A program made the translations under genes and the position numbers. Below are positions 1 to 8,416 of a stretch of 64,000 nucleotides of DNA, piece by piece. The DNA lies in assembly GCA_025936045.1 (NCBI GenBank), contig JAICUB010000006.1, positions 1 to 64,000 on the forward strand, written 5' to 3'. The notes below the pieces were generated by a model. It was not told where the DNA came from. It saw nothing but the letters and a program-made list of their open reading frames with translations, and made no database searches. The stretch is from Polyangiaceae bacterium. GTDB taxonomy: Bacteria; Myxococcota_A; Polyangia; Polyangiales; Polyangiaceae. Each line of letters begins with the position of its first letter. Position 1 is the first letter of the stretch.

Positions 1-222
1 CGCAAGGAGCGCGAGCAGCGTCTCGACCGTCGGCAGGCTTGCGTGGGCGACGACGAGCACGGGCCTCTGCCCTTCGGGGTCGAGCGCTCCGGCCGCGTGA
101 AGCTCGCCGAGCCGCCGGTCGACGCGCGCCGCGAGCTCCGCGAACGTGAGCTCCAGATCGTCACCGACGAGGGCGGTGCGTGCGGGGGCGTCCTGCGCCG
201 CGTCGAAAATCGAGAGCGTCAC
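1..222 (-). CDS. menE: o-succinylbenzoate-CoA ligase, N-terminal part (cut by window edge)
   Basis: Only the first 74 codons lie in the window. Read from a GTG at 222, the peptide begins [20 protein letters not shown] and continues with a LTFAELAARVDRRLGEL segment, the usual beginning of an AMP-binding acyl-CoA ligase. The GTG overlaps the menC stop codon (GTGA), so translation is probably coupled. As the last gene of a menaquinone operon, MenE is the expected product: it activates o-succinylbenzoate to its CoA ester for MenB. The AMP-binding motifs are outside the window, so the call rests on the N-terminus and on synteny. Confidence 0.8.
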   Translation of the reverse strand, partial: MTLSIFDAAQDAPARTALVGDDLELTFAELAARVDRRLGELHAAGALDPEGQRPVLVVAHASLPTVETLLALLA

Positions 223-1304
223 GCGCGCTCCTCCCGCACGATTTCCGTGCCGGCGAGCGCCGTGGCGAGGTCGAGACCGAGCCCCGGCTCTGCCCACGCT
301 TCGAGCACGTCGGCTTCACCTGCAAGCCCGGGCGGCCGCGCCGTGCGCAGGGCGCGATGGGCCGTAAGGCCGTGGGCGCGCTCCGAACCGAGCGCGAACG
401 CGAGCGTGACGGCCGTCATGAACCCGACCGGACCCTCGAGCGTGTGGGATGCGACGGCAGCACGACCGTGCGCCCGCGCGTGCGCCGCGAGCTCGAGACA
501 GCGCGCGATGCCGCCGAGCGCCGTCGGCTTCAATACGAGCCCCGCGACGAACGGCCGCGCCGTGAGGTCCGGCTTCGTTCCCGGAGCCTGCAAGGATTCG
601 TCGAGCGCGAGCGGCACGCCGAGATCGGCCGTGATCGGCTCGGCCGTCGGCTCCTCGAGCCACTCGAGGCCGAGCGCCCGCAGCCGGTCGAGAAACGGGA
701 CGAGCGTCGCGAGGGTCGCGCTCCGATTCGCGTCCGCGCGGAGAGCGACTCCCGGACCGAGCTCGCGCCGGAGAGCCTCGAGCGTCGCGAGCCCGGCGCC
801 GAGCCCCCGCGCCGCATCGAGCTTGACCTTCACGCCTGTCCCGCCGTGCGCGAGGTGAGCTCGAGCCGCGGCGAGCGCATCCCCCGTCCCGTCGGGAAGC
901 CAAGCGCTCAGCGGCGCGCGAGCTCCGGGCGTCACGTCGGTGAGCAAGGCGTACGCGGGCAAGCCGCGCCGGCGCGCCCAAACGTCGAGCAGCGCGCCTT
1001 CGAGAGCTGAACGCGCGCTCGGACTCGCGAGAGCGCCGCTGAGTTCGCCGAGTGTCTTCGCGACGTCATTGGACGGCGCGTCGGGCAGGCCGCAGCCGAG
1101 CAGCGCGGCGAGCGAAGCGCGTGCCGCGGCGAGCGCGTCGGCGGCGAAGCCGGGCAGGGGCGCTGCCTCTCCGAGTCCGACGTGCCCGCCGTCATCCTCG
1201 AGAACGAGCAGGAGCGCCCTGCGTTCGCTCCAAGCGCCCGCCGCACTACCGACCGTCGCTGCAAGCGCCCACGCGTGCTCGATCAGCCGCGCGGCGCGGA
1301 TCAA
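219..1304 (-). CDS. menC: o-succinylbenzoate synthase
   Basis: A 361-residue enolase-superfamily protein that dehydrates SHCHC to o-succinylbenzoate. The superfamily residues are visible in order: a KVKLD lysine pair, ALRADANRS (first metal Asp), EEPTAEP (Glu), LALDES (Asp/Glu) and VLKPTALGG (C-terminal catalytic Lys). The start is taken as a TTG at 1304 that overlaps the menA stop (TTGA), giving [14 protein letters not shown]. No better start exists before the reading frame runs back into menA. It lies between menA and menE with 4-nt overlaps on both sides. Confidence 0.9.
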   Translation of the reverse strand: MIRAARLIEHAWALAATVGSAAGAWSERRALLLVLEDDGGHVGLGEAAPLPGFAADALAAARASLAALLGCGLPDAPSNDVAKTLGELSGALASPSARSALEGALLDVWARRRGLPAYALLTDVTPGARAPLSAWLPDGTGDALAAARAHLAHGGTGVKVKLDAARGLGAGLATLEALRRELGPGVALRADANRSATLATLVPFLDRLRALGLEWLEEPTAEPITADLGVPLALDESLQAPGTKPDLTARPFVAGLVLKPTALGGIARCLELAAHARAHGRAAVASHTLEGPVGFMTAVTLAFALGSERAHGLTAHRALRTARPPGLAGEADVLEAWAEPGLGLDLATALAGTEIVREERA

Positions 1305-2233
1305 TGCGCCGACCCAAGCGCCGCGACGACGAGCCCGAGCGCGAAGAGCAGCCCGTACGCAAGGAGGAGCAACGCCGTCTGCTTCAATAAGGGATTGAGC
1401 GCACGGCCGCGTTCGCGGGCGACGGCGCGGACGAGCCGCCAACCGAGCGGGAGCGTGAGGAGCGGCAAGAGCACGGTCGCCGGCGCGTGCTTGGCGGCGA
1501 GGAGCAGCACAGGCACGACGTACGCGGCCAGCAGCAACGCCCCGTACTCGACGAGCGAGCCCCGCTCGCCGAAGCGCACGGCGAGCGTGCGCTTGCCCGC
1601 GACGCGGTCGGTGTCGATGTCGCGGAGATTGTTGACGACGAGGATCGCCGTGGCGAGCGCTCCCACGGGTACCGCCGCGTAGAGTGCCAGCTCCGTAACG
1701 CGCCCGACCTGCACGAACGTCGTCCCGAGCACGGCGACGAACCCGAAGAAGAGCATCACGAAGACGTCGCCAAGACCGTGATAACCGAGCGGGTACGGGC
1801 CGCCGGTGTAGGCGACGGCCGCAGCAATCGAAGCGAGGCCGATCACGACGATGACCGGCCCTGCCGCCGCGGTGAGATACCCCCCGACGAGCAGCGCGAG
1901 CGCAATCACGACGTAGAGCCCGCGGCGCACCGTGCTCGGCGCGAGCAGCCCCGCTTGCACCGCGCGGACCGGGCCGAGCCGCTCGGACGTGTCGGCGCCC
2001 TTCTCGAAGTCGAACACGTCGTTCGCGAAGTTCGCCGCGATCTGCAGCAGCAGAGCGCCCGCGAGCGCCGCGAGCGCCGGGCCCGCTTTGAGCGACCCTT
2101 CGGCGAACGCACACGCCGTACCGACTGCAACGGGAACGAGCGCCGCGCTCAGGGTCGGCGGCCGCGCGGCGATCACCCAAGCCCGCGCCGAGCCCGGCCG
2201 GACACCTTCGAACGCCAAGCTCGCCTCGCTCAC
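1301..2233 (-). CDS. menA: 1,4-dihydroxy-2-naphthoate polyprenyltransferase
   Basis: A 310-residue integral membrane UbiA-superfamily prenyltransferase that attaches the polyprenyl tail to DHNA at the inner membrane. The first Asp-rich motif is [11 protein letters not shown] and the second is [12 protein letters not shown]. Between and after them are about eight hydrophobic segments (for example [16 protein letters not shown] and [17 protein letters not shown]). The gene overlaps menB by 4 nt at its start and menC by 4 nt at its end. Confidence 0.93.
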   Translation of the reverse strand: MSEASLAFEGVRPGSARAWVIAARPPTLSAALVPVAVGTACAFAEGSLKAGPALAALAGALLLQIAANFANDVFDFEKGADTSERLGPVRAVQAGLLAPSTVRRGLYVVIALALLVGGYLTAAAGPVIVVIGLASIAAAVAYTGGPYPLGYHGLGDVFVMLFFGFVAVLGTTFVQVGRVTELALYAAVPVGALATAILVVNNLRDIDTDRVAGKRTLAVRFGERGSLVEYGALLLAAYVVPVLLLAAKHAPATVLLPLLTLPLGWRLVRAVARERGRALNPLLKQTALLLLAYGLLFALGLVVAALGSAH

Positions 2234-3054
2234 GGAAGTCGCTTGAATTTCTTGAAGTTGGGCTTCCGTTTCTCGACGAAAGCATCACGTCCCTCGCGAC
2301 CCTCTTCCGTTAGATAAAAGAGGAGCGTCGCGTTGCCCGCAAGCTCTTGCAAACCCGCCTGTCCGTCGCAGTCGGCGTTGAGCGCGGCCTTCAGGCAGCG
2401 GAGCGCCATCGGGCTCTTCTCGAGCATCTCGCGGCACCATGTGAGGGTCTCCTTCTCGAGCTCCTCGTAAGGCACGACGCGATTGACGAGCCCCATCTCG
2501 AGCGCCTGCTTGGCGTCGTACTGCCGGCACAGGAACCAAATCTCGCGCGCCTTTTTCTGCCCGACGATGCGAGCCATATAAGCGGCTCCGTAACCGCCGT
2601 CGAAGCTCCCGACCTTCGGCCCCGTCTGGCCGAAGCGCGCGTTGTCGGCCGCGATCGTCAAATCGCACATCAGATGCAGCACGTGGCCGCCGCCGATGGC
2701 GTAACCCGCGACCATCGCGACGACCGGCTTCGGCAACGTGCGGATCTGCCGCTGCAGATCGAGCACGTTGAGCCGCGGCACGCCGTCAGAGCCGACGTAG
2801 CCGCCGTGGCCGCGGACCTTTTGGTCGCCCCCCGAGCAGAAGGCGTCGCGCCCCGCGCCCGTGAGGATCACGACGCCGACCTCCGAATCGTCGCGTGCGT
2901 CAGCGAACGCGCGACTCATCTCCGTCACGGTGAGCGGGCGGAAGGCGTTCCGCACCTGCGGCCGGTTGATGGTGATCTTGGCGATCCCCTCGTCGGCCTT
3001 CTCGTAGACGATGTCCTCGTAGCCTTCGACTTTCTTCCACTTGATATCGGTCAT
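2230..3054 (-). CDS. menB: 1,4-dihydroxy-2-naphthoyl-CoA synthase
   Basis: A 274-residue crotonase-fold enzyme that closes the naphthoquinol ring of o-succinylbenzoyl-CoA. The oxyanion-hole regions are [10 protein letters not shown] and [16 protein letters not shown], and the MenB-specific block [15 protein letters not shown] is present, which separates it from other enoyl-CoA hydratases. The C-terminus ([13 protein letters not shown]) is also typical of MenB. It starts at ATG 3054, 33 nt after the menH stop, and overlaps menA by 4 nt. Confidence 0.95.
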   Translation of the reverse strand: MTDIKWKKVEGYEDIVYEKADEGIAKITINRPQVRNAFRPLTVTEMSRAFADARDDSEVGVVILTGAGRDAFCSGGDQKVRGHGGYVGSDGVPRLNVLDLQRQIRTLPKPVVAMVAGYAIGGGHVLHLMCDLTIAADNARFGQTGPKVGSFDGGYGAAYMARIVGQKKAREIWFLCRQYDAKQALEMGLVNRVVPYEELEKETLTWCREMLEKSPMALRCLKAALNADCDGQAGLQELAGNATLLFYLTEEGREGRDAFVEKRKPNFKKFKRLP

Positions 3055-3087
3055 GGCGACTCATCCTCGGTTCGGGTCGGGGGGATA

Positions 3088-3816
3088 TTACGGCTGCTGC
3101 GTCAGCTCGCGCGCTACCAAATCCGGCGCCTCGAGCAAGAGGTCGTGCCCCGCGTTCGGGGCGATCACGAGGCGGGCTCGCGGAAATGCCCCGGCCATCT
3201 CGCGGCCGAGCGCGACGAACTTGGTGTCGAGCTCGCCGGCGAGGAGCGTGACCGGAATGGGGACGTTCGGAAGGAGCGGCGCGAAATCGGGCATTTCTGC
3301 GAGACCCAGGGCGCGCAGCGAGCGGGCGAGTCCGGCCGGAGCGTGACTCATCCGCCCCGTTCGGTGCCGAGCACGGAGCTCCGTTCTTATTTTTGTTTGG
3401 GTCGCAAAAAGCGGCTGGCGTTCCCAACCGTCGACGAAGCGTTCGATGCCGTCCGACTCGAGCAAGGCGCACCACTCCGCGTCCGCGCGGCGGCGGTCGG
3501 CGCGAGCCTTTTCGTCAGCGAGCCCCGGCTGGCCGCTCACGAGCGTGAGGCGCCGAACCCGACCAGGGTGGGCGAGGGCGAGCGCCAGCGCGAGGCGCGC
3601 GCCGAGCGAGTAGCCGGCGAGGTGCACGGGGTCCCGGGGGAACAGCCCGACGAGACGCGTGACCTCGTCTTCGAAGGTGCGCACCTGCTCCGCGTCGGCC
3701 GCACCATGGCCGACGAGCGCCGGCCGGAGGGCCTCGGGTTCTCGGAGGGCGCGCACGACTTCGTCCCAGCTCGCCGGGCTCCCGGTAAAGCCGTGCAGCA
3801 AGACGAGCGGCGTCAC
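3088..3816 (-). CDS. menH: SHCHC synthase (MenH), alpha/beta hydrolase
   Basis: A 242-residue alpha/beta-hydrolase predicted to eliminate pyruvate from SEPHCHC to give SHCHC. The oxyanion motif LLHGFTGSP opens the protein. The nucleophile lies in GYSLGAR (Ser70), the acid in AGELDTKF (Asp197) and the base in NAGHD (His224). Family members outside menaquinone clusters have other substrates, but here the gene overlaps menD by 4 nt and precedes menB, which fixes the assignment. Confidence 0.9.
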   Translation of the reverse strand: MTPLVLLHGFTGSPASWDEVVRALREPEALRPALVGHGAADAEQVRTFEDEVTRLVGLFPRDPVHLAGYSLGARLALALALAHPGRVRRLTLVSGQPGLADEKARADRRRADAEWCALLESDGIERFVDGWERQPLFATQTKIRTELRARHRTGRMSHAPAGLARSLRALGLAEMPDFAPLLPNVPIPVTLLAGELDTKFVALGREMAGAFPRARLVIAPNAGHDLLLEAPDLVARELTQQP

Positions 3817-5618
3817 GAGCGCGGCCCTGCGAGCACGGCGGGCACGCTGCGGTCGATTTCAGCGATCACCGCTGCGATGGCGTCGCGAGCGCTGTGCGCC
3901 GGCACGCGCACCTGCACGAGCGTGGCACCGTCGCGCGCGAGAGCTTCGCTGAGTGCGGCCGCGAGCTCCCGTGCGGTTTTTGGCGCGGCGTACGGCAACC
4001 CAAAAAGCGCCGCGGCGTGCTCGAAGGCGAGCTTGGGCGGGGTGAGCCAGAGCTCGGAACGCTCCGGGGCGCCGTCCCAGAGCCGGGCGACCGGCAGCGT
4101 TTCGAAGATGCGCCCGCCGTCGTTGTCGATGACGACGACGGCGAACGGCGAGCCCACGAGGCGCGCGGCGGCGAGCCCGCCGATATCGTGCGCGAGGCTC
4201 ACGTCGCCGAGCAGCAAGAGCGTCGGAACGCCCGCTGCGAGCGCGGAGCCGGCCGCGCCCGCGACCAGGCCGTCGATGCCGTTCGCGCCGCGCTGGGAAG
4301 CGACCAGGAGCCGTCTCGGCGCCGACGGCACGAACGCGTCGACCATGCGCACGGGCAAGCTATTGCCGAGCACGACGAGGCCGCCGTCGGGCACGGCGTC
4401 GAGCGCGAGTCGCACGGCCTGCGGCTCGCTGAGGACCGGCGAGCTCGCGGCGACGCGCGCGACGGCTTGCCACACGAGCTCGTTCGCCTTGGACACGCGC
4501 TCGCCGAAGGCGCGTTGCTCGGCGTTCGGCTCCTGCGCTCCGAGCGCCTTCTCGAGCACGGCACCCACGCGCTCCGGCGAGCCGAGCGTGAGCGTTCGCG
4601 CGCGGCCGAGCGCGTCCGGGTGGCCGTGCTCGCTCACGACGTGAAGCTCGGCGCTCGGGTGCTCCGCGAGGAGCGGCTCGAGCCCTCCCGCGGTCGGCAC
4701 CGCTCCGAGGCGCAAGACGAGGTCCGGCGCAAGCGCCGCGCGGCACGCTCGCGAGCGCAGCAGCCACTCGAGGCCGTCGGCGCGGGGCGCGCCGTCACCG
4801 TCGAAACGGAAGCCGCTCGTCGCTTCGGCAAAGAGCGGCACCTCGAGCCGTCGCGCGAGGGTCTGCCACGCCGCTGCGGCCGACTGGGCGCCCGGCGCCG
4901 GCAGCGGCAGCGGGCCGGCCACGATCACGGCTCGGCTCGCCGTGGCGAGCGCGCGCCCGACGCGGTGCACGGCGTCCGGCGCCGGCACCCCTTCCGCCCG
5001 CGCCACGCGCGTCACCCCACGCCCCAAAAGCCGATCGACCACGTCGACGAGCGCGCGATCAGCGGGAGTTTCGGCCGCGCCAGGCTCGAGGGGCTTACGT
5101 GCCCGCGCGTTCAGCTGCACGGGACCCGGCTCCGGACCGAGCGTCAGCGAGAGTGCCTGCGTGACGATCCTCACGAGCCCCGTGAGCGCGCTCCCGGCGG
5201 CGTCCGGCACGCCGAGATCGAGAAAGGCGCGAGCGTGCTCACCGTAGAGCTTTACCTGATCGATCGTTTGCGCGGCGCCGGCGGCCTGAAGCTCGAGGGG
5301 TCGATCGGCCGTGACGACGAGCAGCGGCAGCCGCGCGAGCGAGGCCTCGACGACGGCGGGAAAGAAGTTTGCCGCCGCGCTTCCCGAAGTGCACAAAAGA
5401 AGCGCCGGCTTGCGGCTCGCGCGCGCGAGCCCGAGCGCGAAAAACGCCGCGCCGCGCTCGTCCAGGAGTGAATGGCAATGAAGCTTCTTTTCGGCCGCGA
5501 GCGCCCAAGCGAACGGCGTCGAGCGCGAGCCCGGGCAGATCACCGCGTCTTCGAGCCCGGCCTGCACGAGACTACGGGCGAAGAGCCGTGACCACTGACC
5601 GACGAGCGCCGCGCTCAC
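3813..5618 (-). CDS. menD: SEPHCHC synthase (MenD), thiamine-diphosphate enzyme
   Basis: A 601-residue ThDP enzyme joining 2-oxoglutarate and isochorismate. Seen in order: VICPGSRSTPFAWAL near the N-terminus, DERGAAFFALGLARAS, CTSGSAAANFFPAVVEA, ADRPLEL, and the cofactor/Mg region LLGDVSLAHDIGG ... VVVIDNDGGRIFE near the C-terminus. The start is taken at GTG 5618, 17 nt after menF, with a GAGG 8 nt upstream. The reading frame stays open much further upstream, but that part is antisense-like shadow of menF. The end overlaps menH by 4 nt. Confidence 0.93.
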   Translation of the reverse strand: MSAALVGQWSRLFARSLVQAGLEDAVICPGSRSTPFAWALAAEKKLHCHSLLDERGAAFFALGLARASRKPALLLCTSGSAAANFFPAVVEASLARLPLLVVTADRPLELQAAGAAQTIDQVKLYGEHARAFLDLGVPDAAGSALTGLVRIVTQALSLTLGPEPGPVQLNARARKPLEPGAAETPADRALVDVVDRLLGRGVTRVARAEGVPAPDAVHRVGRALATASRAVIVAGPLPLPAPGAQSAAAAWQTLARRLEVPLFAEATSGFRFDGDGAPRADGLEWLLRSRACRAALAPDLVLRLGAVPTAGGLEPLLAEHPSAELHVVSEHGHPDALGRARTLTLGSPERVGAVLEKALGAQEPNAEQRAFGERVSKANELVWQAVARVAASSPVLSEPQAVRLALDAVPDGGLVVLGNSLPVRMVDAFVPSAPRRLLVASQRGANGIDGLVAGAAGSALAAGVPTLLLLGDVSLAHDIGGLAAARLVGSPFAVVVIDNDGGRIFETLPVARLWDGAPERSELWLTPPKLAFEHAAALFGLPYAAPKTARELAAALSEALARDGATLVQVRVPAHSARDAIAAVIAEIDRSVPAVLAGPRS

Positions 5619-5635
5619 TCGAATGTCCTCGGGAG

Positions 5636-7042
5636 CTAGTCCGAAAGCCCGAGCGCCCCGAGCAGCGCCGCGAGCTTCCAGCGCGTCTCGGCGAATTCGG
5701 CCGCCGGTGACGAGCGATCCACGATGCCGGCGCCGGCGTAGAGCTCGGCGAAGCGCCCGGCGAGCACGCCGGACCGGAGCGCCACGGCGAGCTCTCCGTC
5801 GCCGGCCGCGTCGAACCAGCCGACCGGGCCCGCGTACCAGCCGCGTTCGTCGGGCTCGTGCCGCTCGATCCATTCGAGCGCGCGCGCCATGGGGACACCG
5901 CCGACAGCGGGGGTCGGGTGCAGCTGCTCGACGACTTGGAGGAGGTGGGGGTTGCCCTTGAGCGTCGCGCGGATGCGCGTGCGGAAGTGGAGGACGTGCC
6001 GGAGCTGGTAGAGCTCCGGTTGATCGGCGTGCTCGATGTTCGAGGCGAGCGGCGAGAGCGCACGCAGGATCTCGCGCACGACGAAGGCGTGCTCGGCGCG
6101 ATCCTTTCCGCTTTCGAGCAGCCGCGCAGCGCCTTCGCGATCGTGGCTGCTCATCGAGCCCGCGACGGCCGCGGTCTCCAGCAGCGAGCCGCGCTTTCTC
6201 GCGAGCCACTCGGGCGTAGCGCCGAGGAAGGTCGCGCCGTCATGGCGCAGGAGGAAGCGTGTGCACTCTTGGGCTTGCTGGCGCAGCCGCCCGAGCACTA
6301 GCGCCGGGTCCACCTCGCGTTCGAGCTCGAGCTCGAGTCGCCGGGCGAGCACCACCTTTTCGAGGGAGCCGCTCGCAATCTCGCCGCGCAGGCGCTCGAC
6401 GAGCGCCGCCCATTCGGCCTCCGGCCGCTCGCGCCGGGCGACCTCGGTGGCGATGACGGACGGTACCGGCGGCGGGCCGCGCTCGAGGCGCGCGAATGCG
6501 TGCACGGCGGTCTCGAGCAGAGCCTGGCGCGTGCGCCCCGCATCGGCTCGTTGCGCGTCCACGGCGACGACGAGACGCGCGGCGCCGCCTTCGACGACGT
6601 AAGCGAGCGCCGGGAGCACGAAGCGCGCTTCACCGAACGGCCGCCAGGGCTCGGAGCGCGGCGAGCGCGCCGCGAAGGCAAAGCCGCCGAAGAGACGCGG
6701 AGAGGAAGCGCTCGCGCCGAGCAACCCGTGGGAGCGCGTCCGCGCGAGAAGCTCGGCGCCCGCCTGGGCGACTTGCCTGAAGCGGGCCGCTCCACTCGCC
6801 TCGAGCACGTGCGCGACGCCGAGCCCGGCGAGCTCGAAGCCCGACGGGGCGGCCCAGGCGATGGCGTCGTCCTGCTCGCCGAAGAGAAGCGTTTCGATGG
6901 GCGCGACCGGCGCTGGAAGAGCGAGCAGCGTCGTGCCGCCGTCCCGTAGCGCAGCGAGCACGCCCTCGGACAGCGCCGCCTCGAAGCCCTCGAGCGACGG
7001 CTCGGGCAGCGGATACGCCTGATGTTCGAGCGAAGCGCTCAT
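5636..7042 (-). CDS. menF: isochorismate synthase
   Basis: A 468-residue chorismate-binding enzyme that starts the menaquinone branch. The C-terminal two thirds carry the family blocks SLEKVVLARRLELE (general-base Lys), ATPEWLARK, AAVAGSMSSHDREGA, LHPTPAVGGVP, RGWYAGPVGWFD and AGAGIVDRSSPAAEF. The N-terminal 150 residues are less conserved, as is usual. It starts at ATG 7042, 7 nt after the menG stop. No partner lyase that would make salicylate is present, so isochorismate should feed MenD. Confidence 0.93.
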   Translation of the reverse strand: MSASLEHQAYPLPEPSLEGFEAALSEGVLAALRDGGTTLLALPAPVAPIETLLFGEQDDAIAWAAPSGFELAGLGVAHVLEASGAARFRQVAQAGAELLARTRSHGLLGASASSPRLFGGFAFAARSPRSEPWRPFGEARFVLPALAYVVEGGAARLVVAVDAQRADAGRTRQALLETAVHAFARLERGPPPVPSVIATEVARRERPEAEWAALVERLRGEIASGSLEKVVLARRLELELEREVDPALVLGRLRQQAQECTRFLLRHDGATFLGATPEWLARKRGSLLETAAVAGSMSSHDREGAARLLESGKDRAEHAFVVREILRALSPLASNIEHADQPELYQLRHVLHFRTRIRATLKGNPHLLQVVEQLHPTPAVGGVPMARALEWIERHEPDERGWYAGPVGWFDAAGDGELAVALRSGVLAGRFAELYAGAGIVDRSSPAAEFAETRWKLAALLGALGLSD

Positions 7043-7049
7043 GGCGTCG

Positions 7050-7751
7050 TCAACGCTCCCCGACGTAGAGGTGACACACGCCGAACGTGAGCGGCTCGAC
7101 GGCGCACACGCGCAAGCCCGCCCGTTCCATCATCGCCGCGAACTCTTCGGCGAGCGGAAACGTCGCGATCGAGCGCTGAAGATAGCGATACTCTTTCGCG
7201 CCGGACAGCAGGGCGCCCATCCAAGGCACCACCGTATGCACGTGGAAGCGCGCGAGCGGCCCGAGGATCCCTCCGCGCGGTTCCGACAGCTCGAGCACGG
7301 CGACGCGACCGCCGGGTCGCGTGACGCGCGCCATTTCGCCGAGCGCCCGCGCGCGGTCCGGCACGTTGCGGATGCCGAAAGCGATCGAAACGCCGTCGAA
7401 CGTCGCGTCGGGGAAGGGCAGCGTTTCCGCGTCGCCCTCCACGAGCTCCACGCGCTCGCCGAGCCCCGCGGCGGTGACTTTTTCGCGCGCGATCTCCAGC
7501 ATTTTCAGCGATGGATCGAGGCCGACCACCCGCGAGCCCGGGGCGGCGCGCGCGATGAGCAGCGCGAGATCGCCCGTGCCCGTCGCTAGATCGAGCGCCC
7601 GCGCGTTTTCGCCGAGCCCGAGCGAACGCACGGTCTTTCGCCGCCAGCTCTGATCGATCCCGAGCGAGATGACGCGGTTTACGAGGTCGTAGCGAGCCGC
7701 GATGCCGTCGAACATCTGGCCCGAGCCGAGCGACTTGGTCTCCGCGTTCAC
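7050..7751 (-). CDS. menG: demethylmenaquinone methyltransferase
   Basis: A 233-residue UbiE/MenG methyltransferase for the last step of menaquinone synthesis. The family opening MFDGIAARYDLVNRVISLG is present, as is SAM motif I (ALDLATGTGDLAL), the GDAETLPFPDATFD segment and FGIRNVPDRARAL. In an organism with a men operon the natural substrate is demethylmenaquinone. It overlaps the upstream regulator gene by 4 nt and lies 7 nt before menF. Confidence 0.95.
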   Translation of the reverse strand: MNAETKSLGSGQMFDGIAARYDLVNRVISLGIDQSWRRKTVRSLGLGENARALDLATGTGDLALLIARAAPGSRVVGLDPSLKMLEIAREKVTAAGLGERVELVEGDAETLPFPDATFDGVSIAFGIRNVPDRARALGEMARVTRPGGRVAVLELSEPRGGILGPLARFHVHTVVPWMGALLSGAKEYRYLQRSIATFPLAEEFAAMMERAGLRVCAVEPLTFGVCHLYVGER

Positions 7752-8263
7752 GAGCCGCCTCCGTACATCTTCAAAATGGGAGTCGGATCGACGGTCTTGC
7801 CGGCGACCAACGCGGTGAGCAGCGATTCACCGAGACGGGCCAGCCGGCGGAGCTCGGCGAGCCGCTCGCGCTTGAAGGCGAGGGCGCCCGGTTTCTGCCC
7901 GCGGTCGCTCGGCAAGCCTCGCAACGCGGCTTCGAGCGCTTCCCCGAACCCACGGACGAGCGCGAGCTCGCGCTCCCGGAGCACGCGCTGCACGAGGCGC
8001 CCGATGCTCGTCTCGGCTTCGTAAAAGTCGCGCCGCTCGCCTGGACGCCACGACTTTTTGACGGCGCCCCACTTCACGAGCTCTCCCATGGCCATGCTGA
8101 CCGCACCCGCGCTCATGCGCAGCGCTTCGCCGATCTCGGCGGCGCCGAGTGGATCCGGCGCCAGGTAAAGCAGTGTCCAGATGCGTCCCATCGGGCGCTT
8201 GAAGCCCCAAAACTCCATCAAGCGCCCGACCGAGTCGGCCACTTCGAGCTCAGGCTGGCTCAT
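7748..8263 (-). CDS. GbsR/MarR-type transcriptional regulator heading the men operon
   Basis: A 171-residue winged-helix protein with the GbsR-like opening (VGRLMEFWGFKRPMGRIWTLLYL), a helix-turn-helix (LGAAEIGEALRMSAGAVSMAMGELVKWG) and a wing (SWRPGERRDFYEAE). The long C-terminal helical part would form the dimer. ATG 8263 is chosen over an upstream TTG at 8329 because it has a GAGG about 8 nt before it. The stop overlaps menG, so the regulator is co-translated with the pathway. GbsR relatives respond to small osmolytes or choline; the ligand here is unknown. I infer control of the operon from position and from the palindrome over its promoter. Confidence 0.8.
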   Translation of the reverse strand: MSQPELEVADSVGRLMEFWGFKRPMGRIWTLLYLAPDPLGAAEIGEALRMSAGAVSMAMGELVKWGAVKKSWRPGERRDFYEAETSIGRLVQRVLRERELALVRGFGEALEAALRGLPSDRGQKPGALAFKRERLAELRRLARLGESLLTALVAGKTVDPTPILKMYGGGS

Positions 8264-8323
8264 GCTTTCCGCCTCGCGCGGTGCGGCATTGCGACCGGAC
8301 GTCGACGTTGGATCCGTTTGAGC

Positions 8324-8341
8324 TTTCAAAAGTTCTTGAAA
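8324..8341. promoter_or_regulatory. Perfect palindrome, likely operator of the men operon regulator
   Basis: TTTCAA-N6-TTGAAA, an AT-rich perfect inverted repeat in GC-rich DNA. It covers the predicted transcription start just downstream of the -10 box. A second overlapping pairing, AAAGTT-N5-AACTTT, begins inside it. Size and position fit a MarR/GbsR dimer acting as an autorepressor. Confidence 0.55.
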
Positions 8342-8369
8342 CTTTAGGCCCGGTCCCGGGGGTGGTCAA
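8341..8369 (-). promoter_or_regulatory. Sigma-70-type promoter of the men operon
   Basis: On the minus strand: -35 TTGACC (8369-8364), a 17-nt spacer, and -10 TAAAGT (8346-8341). The predicted start near 8334 leaves about 70 nt of leader before the regulator's ATG. It is divergent from fprA. Confidence 0.6.
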
Positions 8370-8404
8370 CCTCCGCCCTACTAGCTTCCGTGACGCCGTG
8401 GCTG

Positions 8405-8410
8405 TAACTT
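8405..8410 (+). promoter_or_regulatory. -10 box of fprA, leaderless configuration
   Basis: TAACTT followed by exactly 6 nt and the ATG at 8417. Transcription would start at or next to the start codon. No clear -35 is visible. Confidence 0.4.
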
Positions 8411-8416
8411 CAGTGG

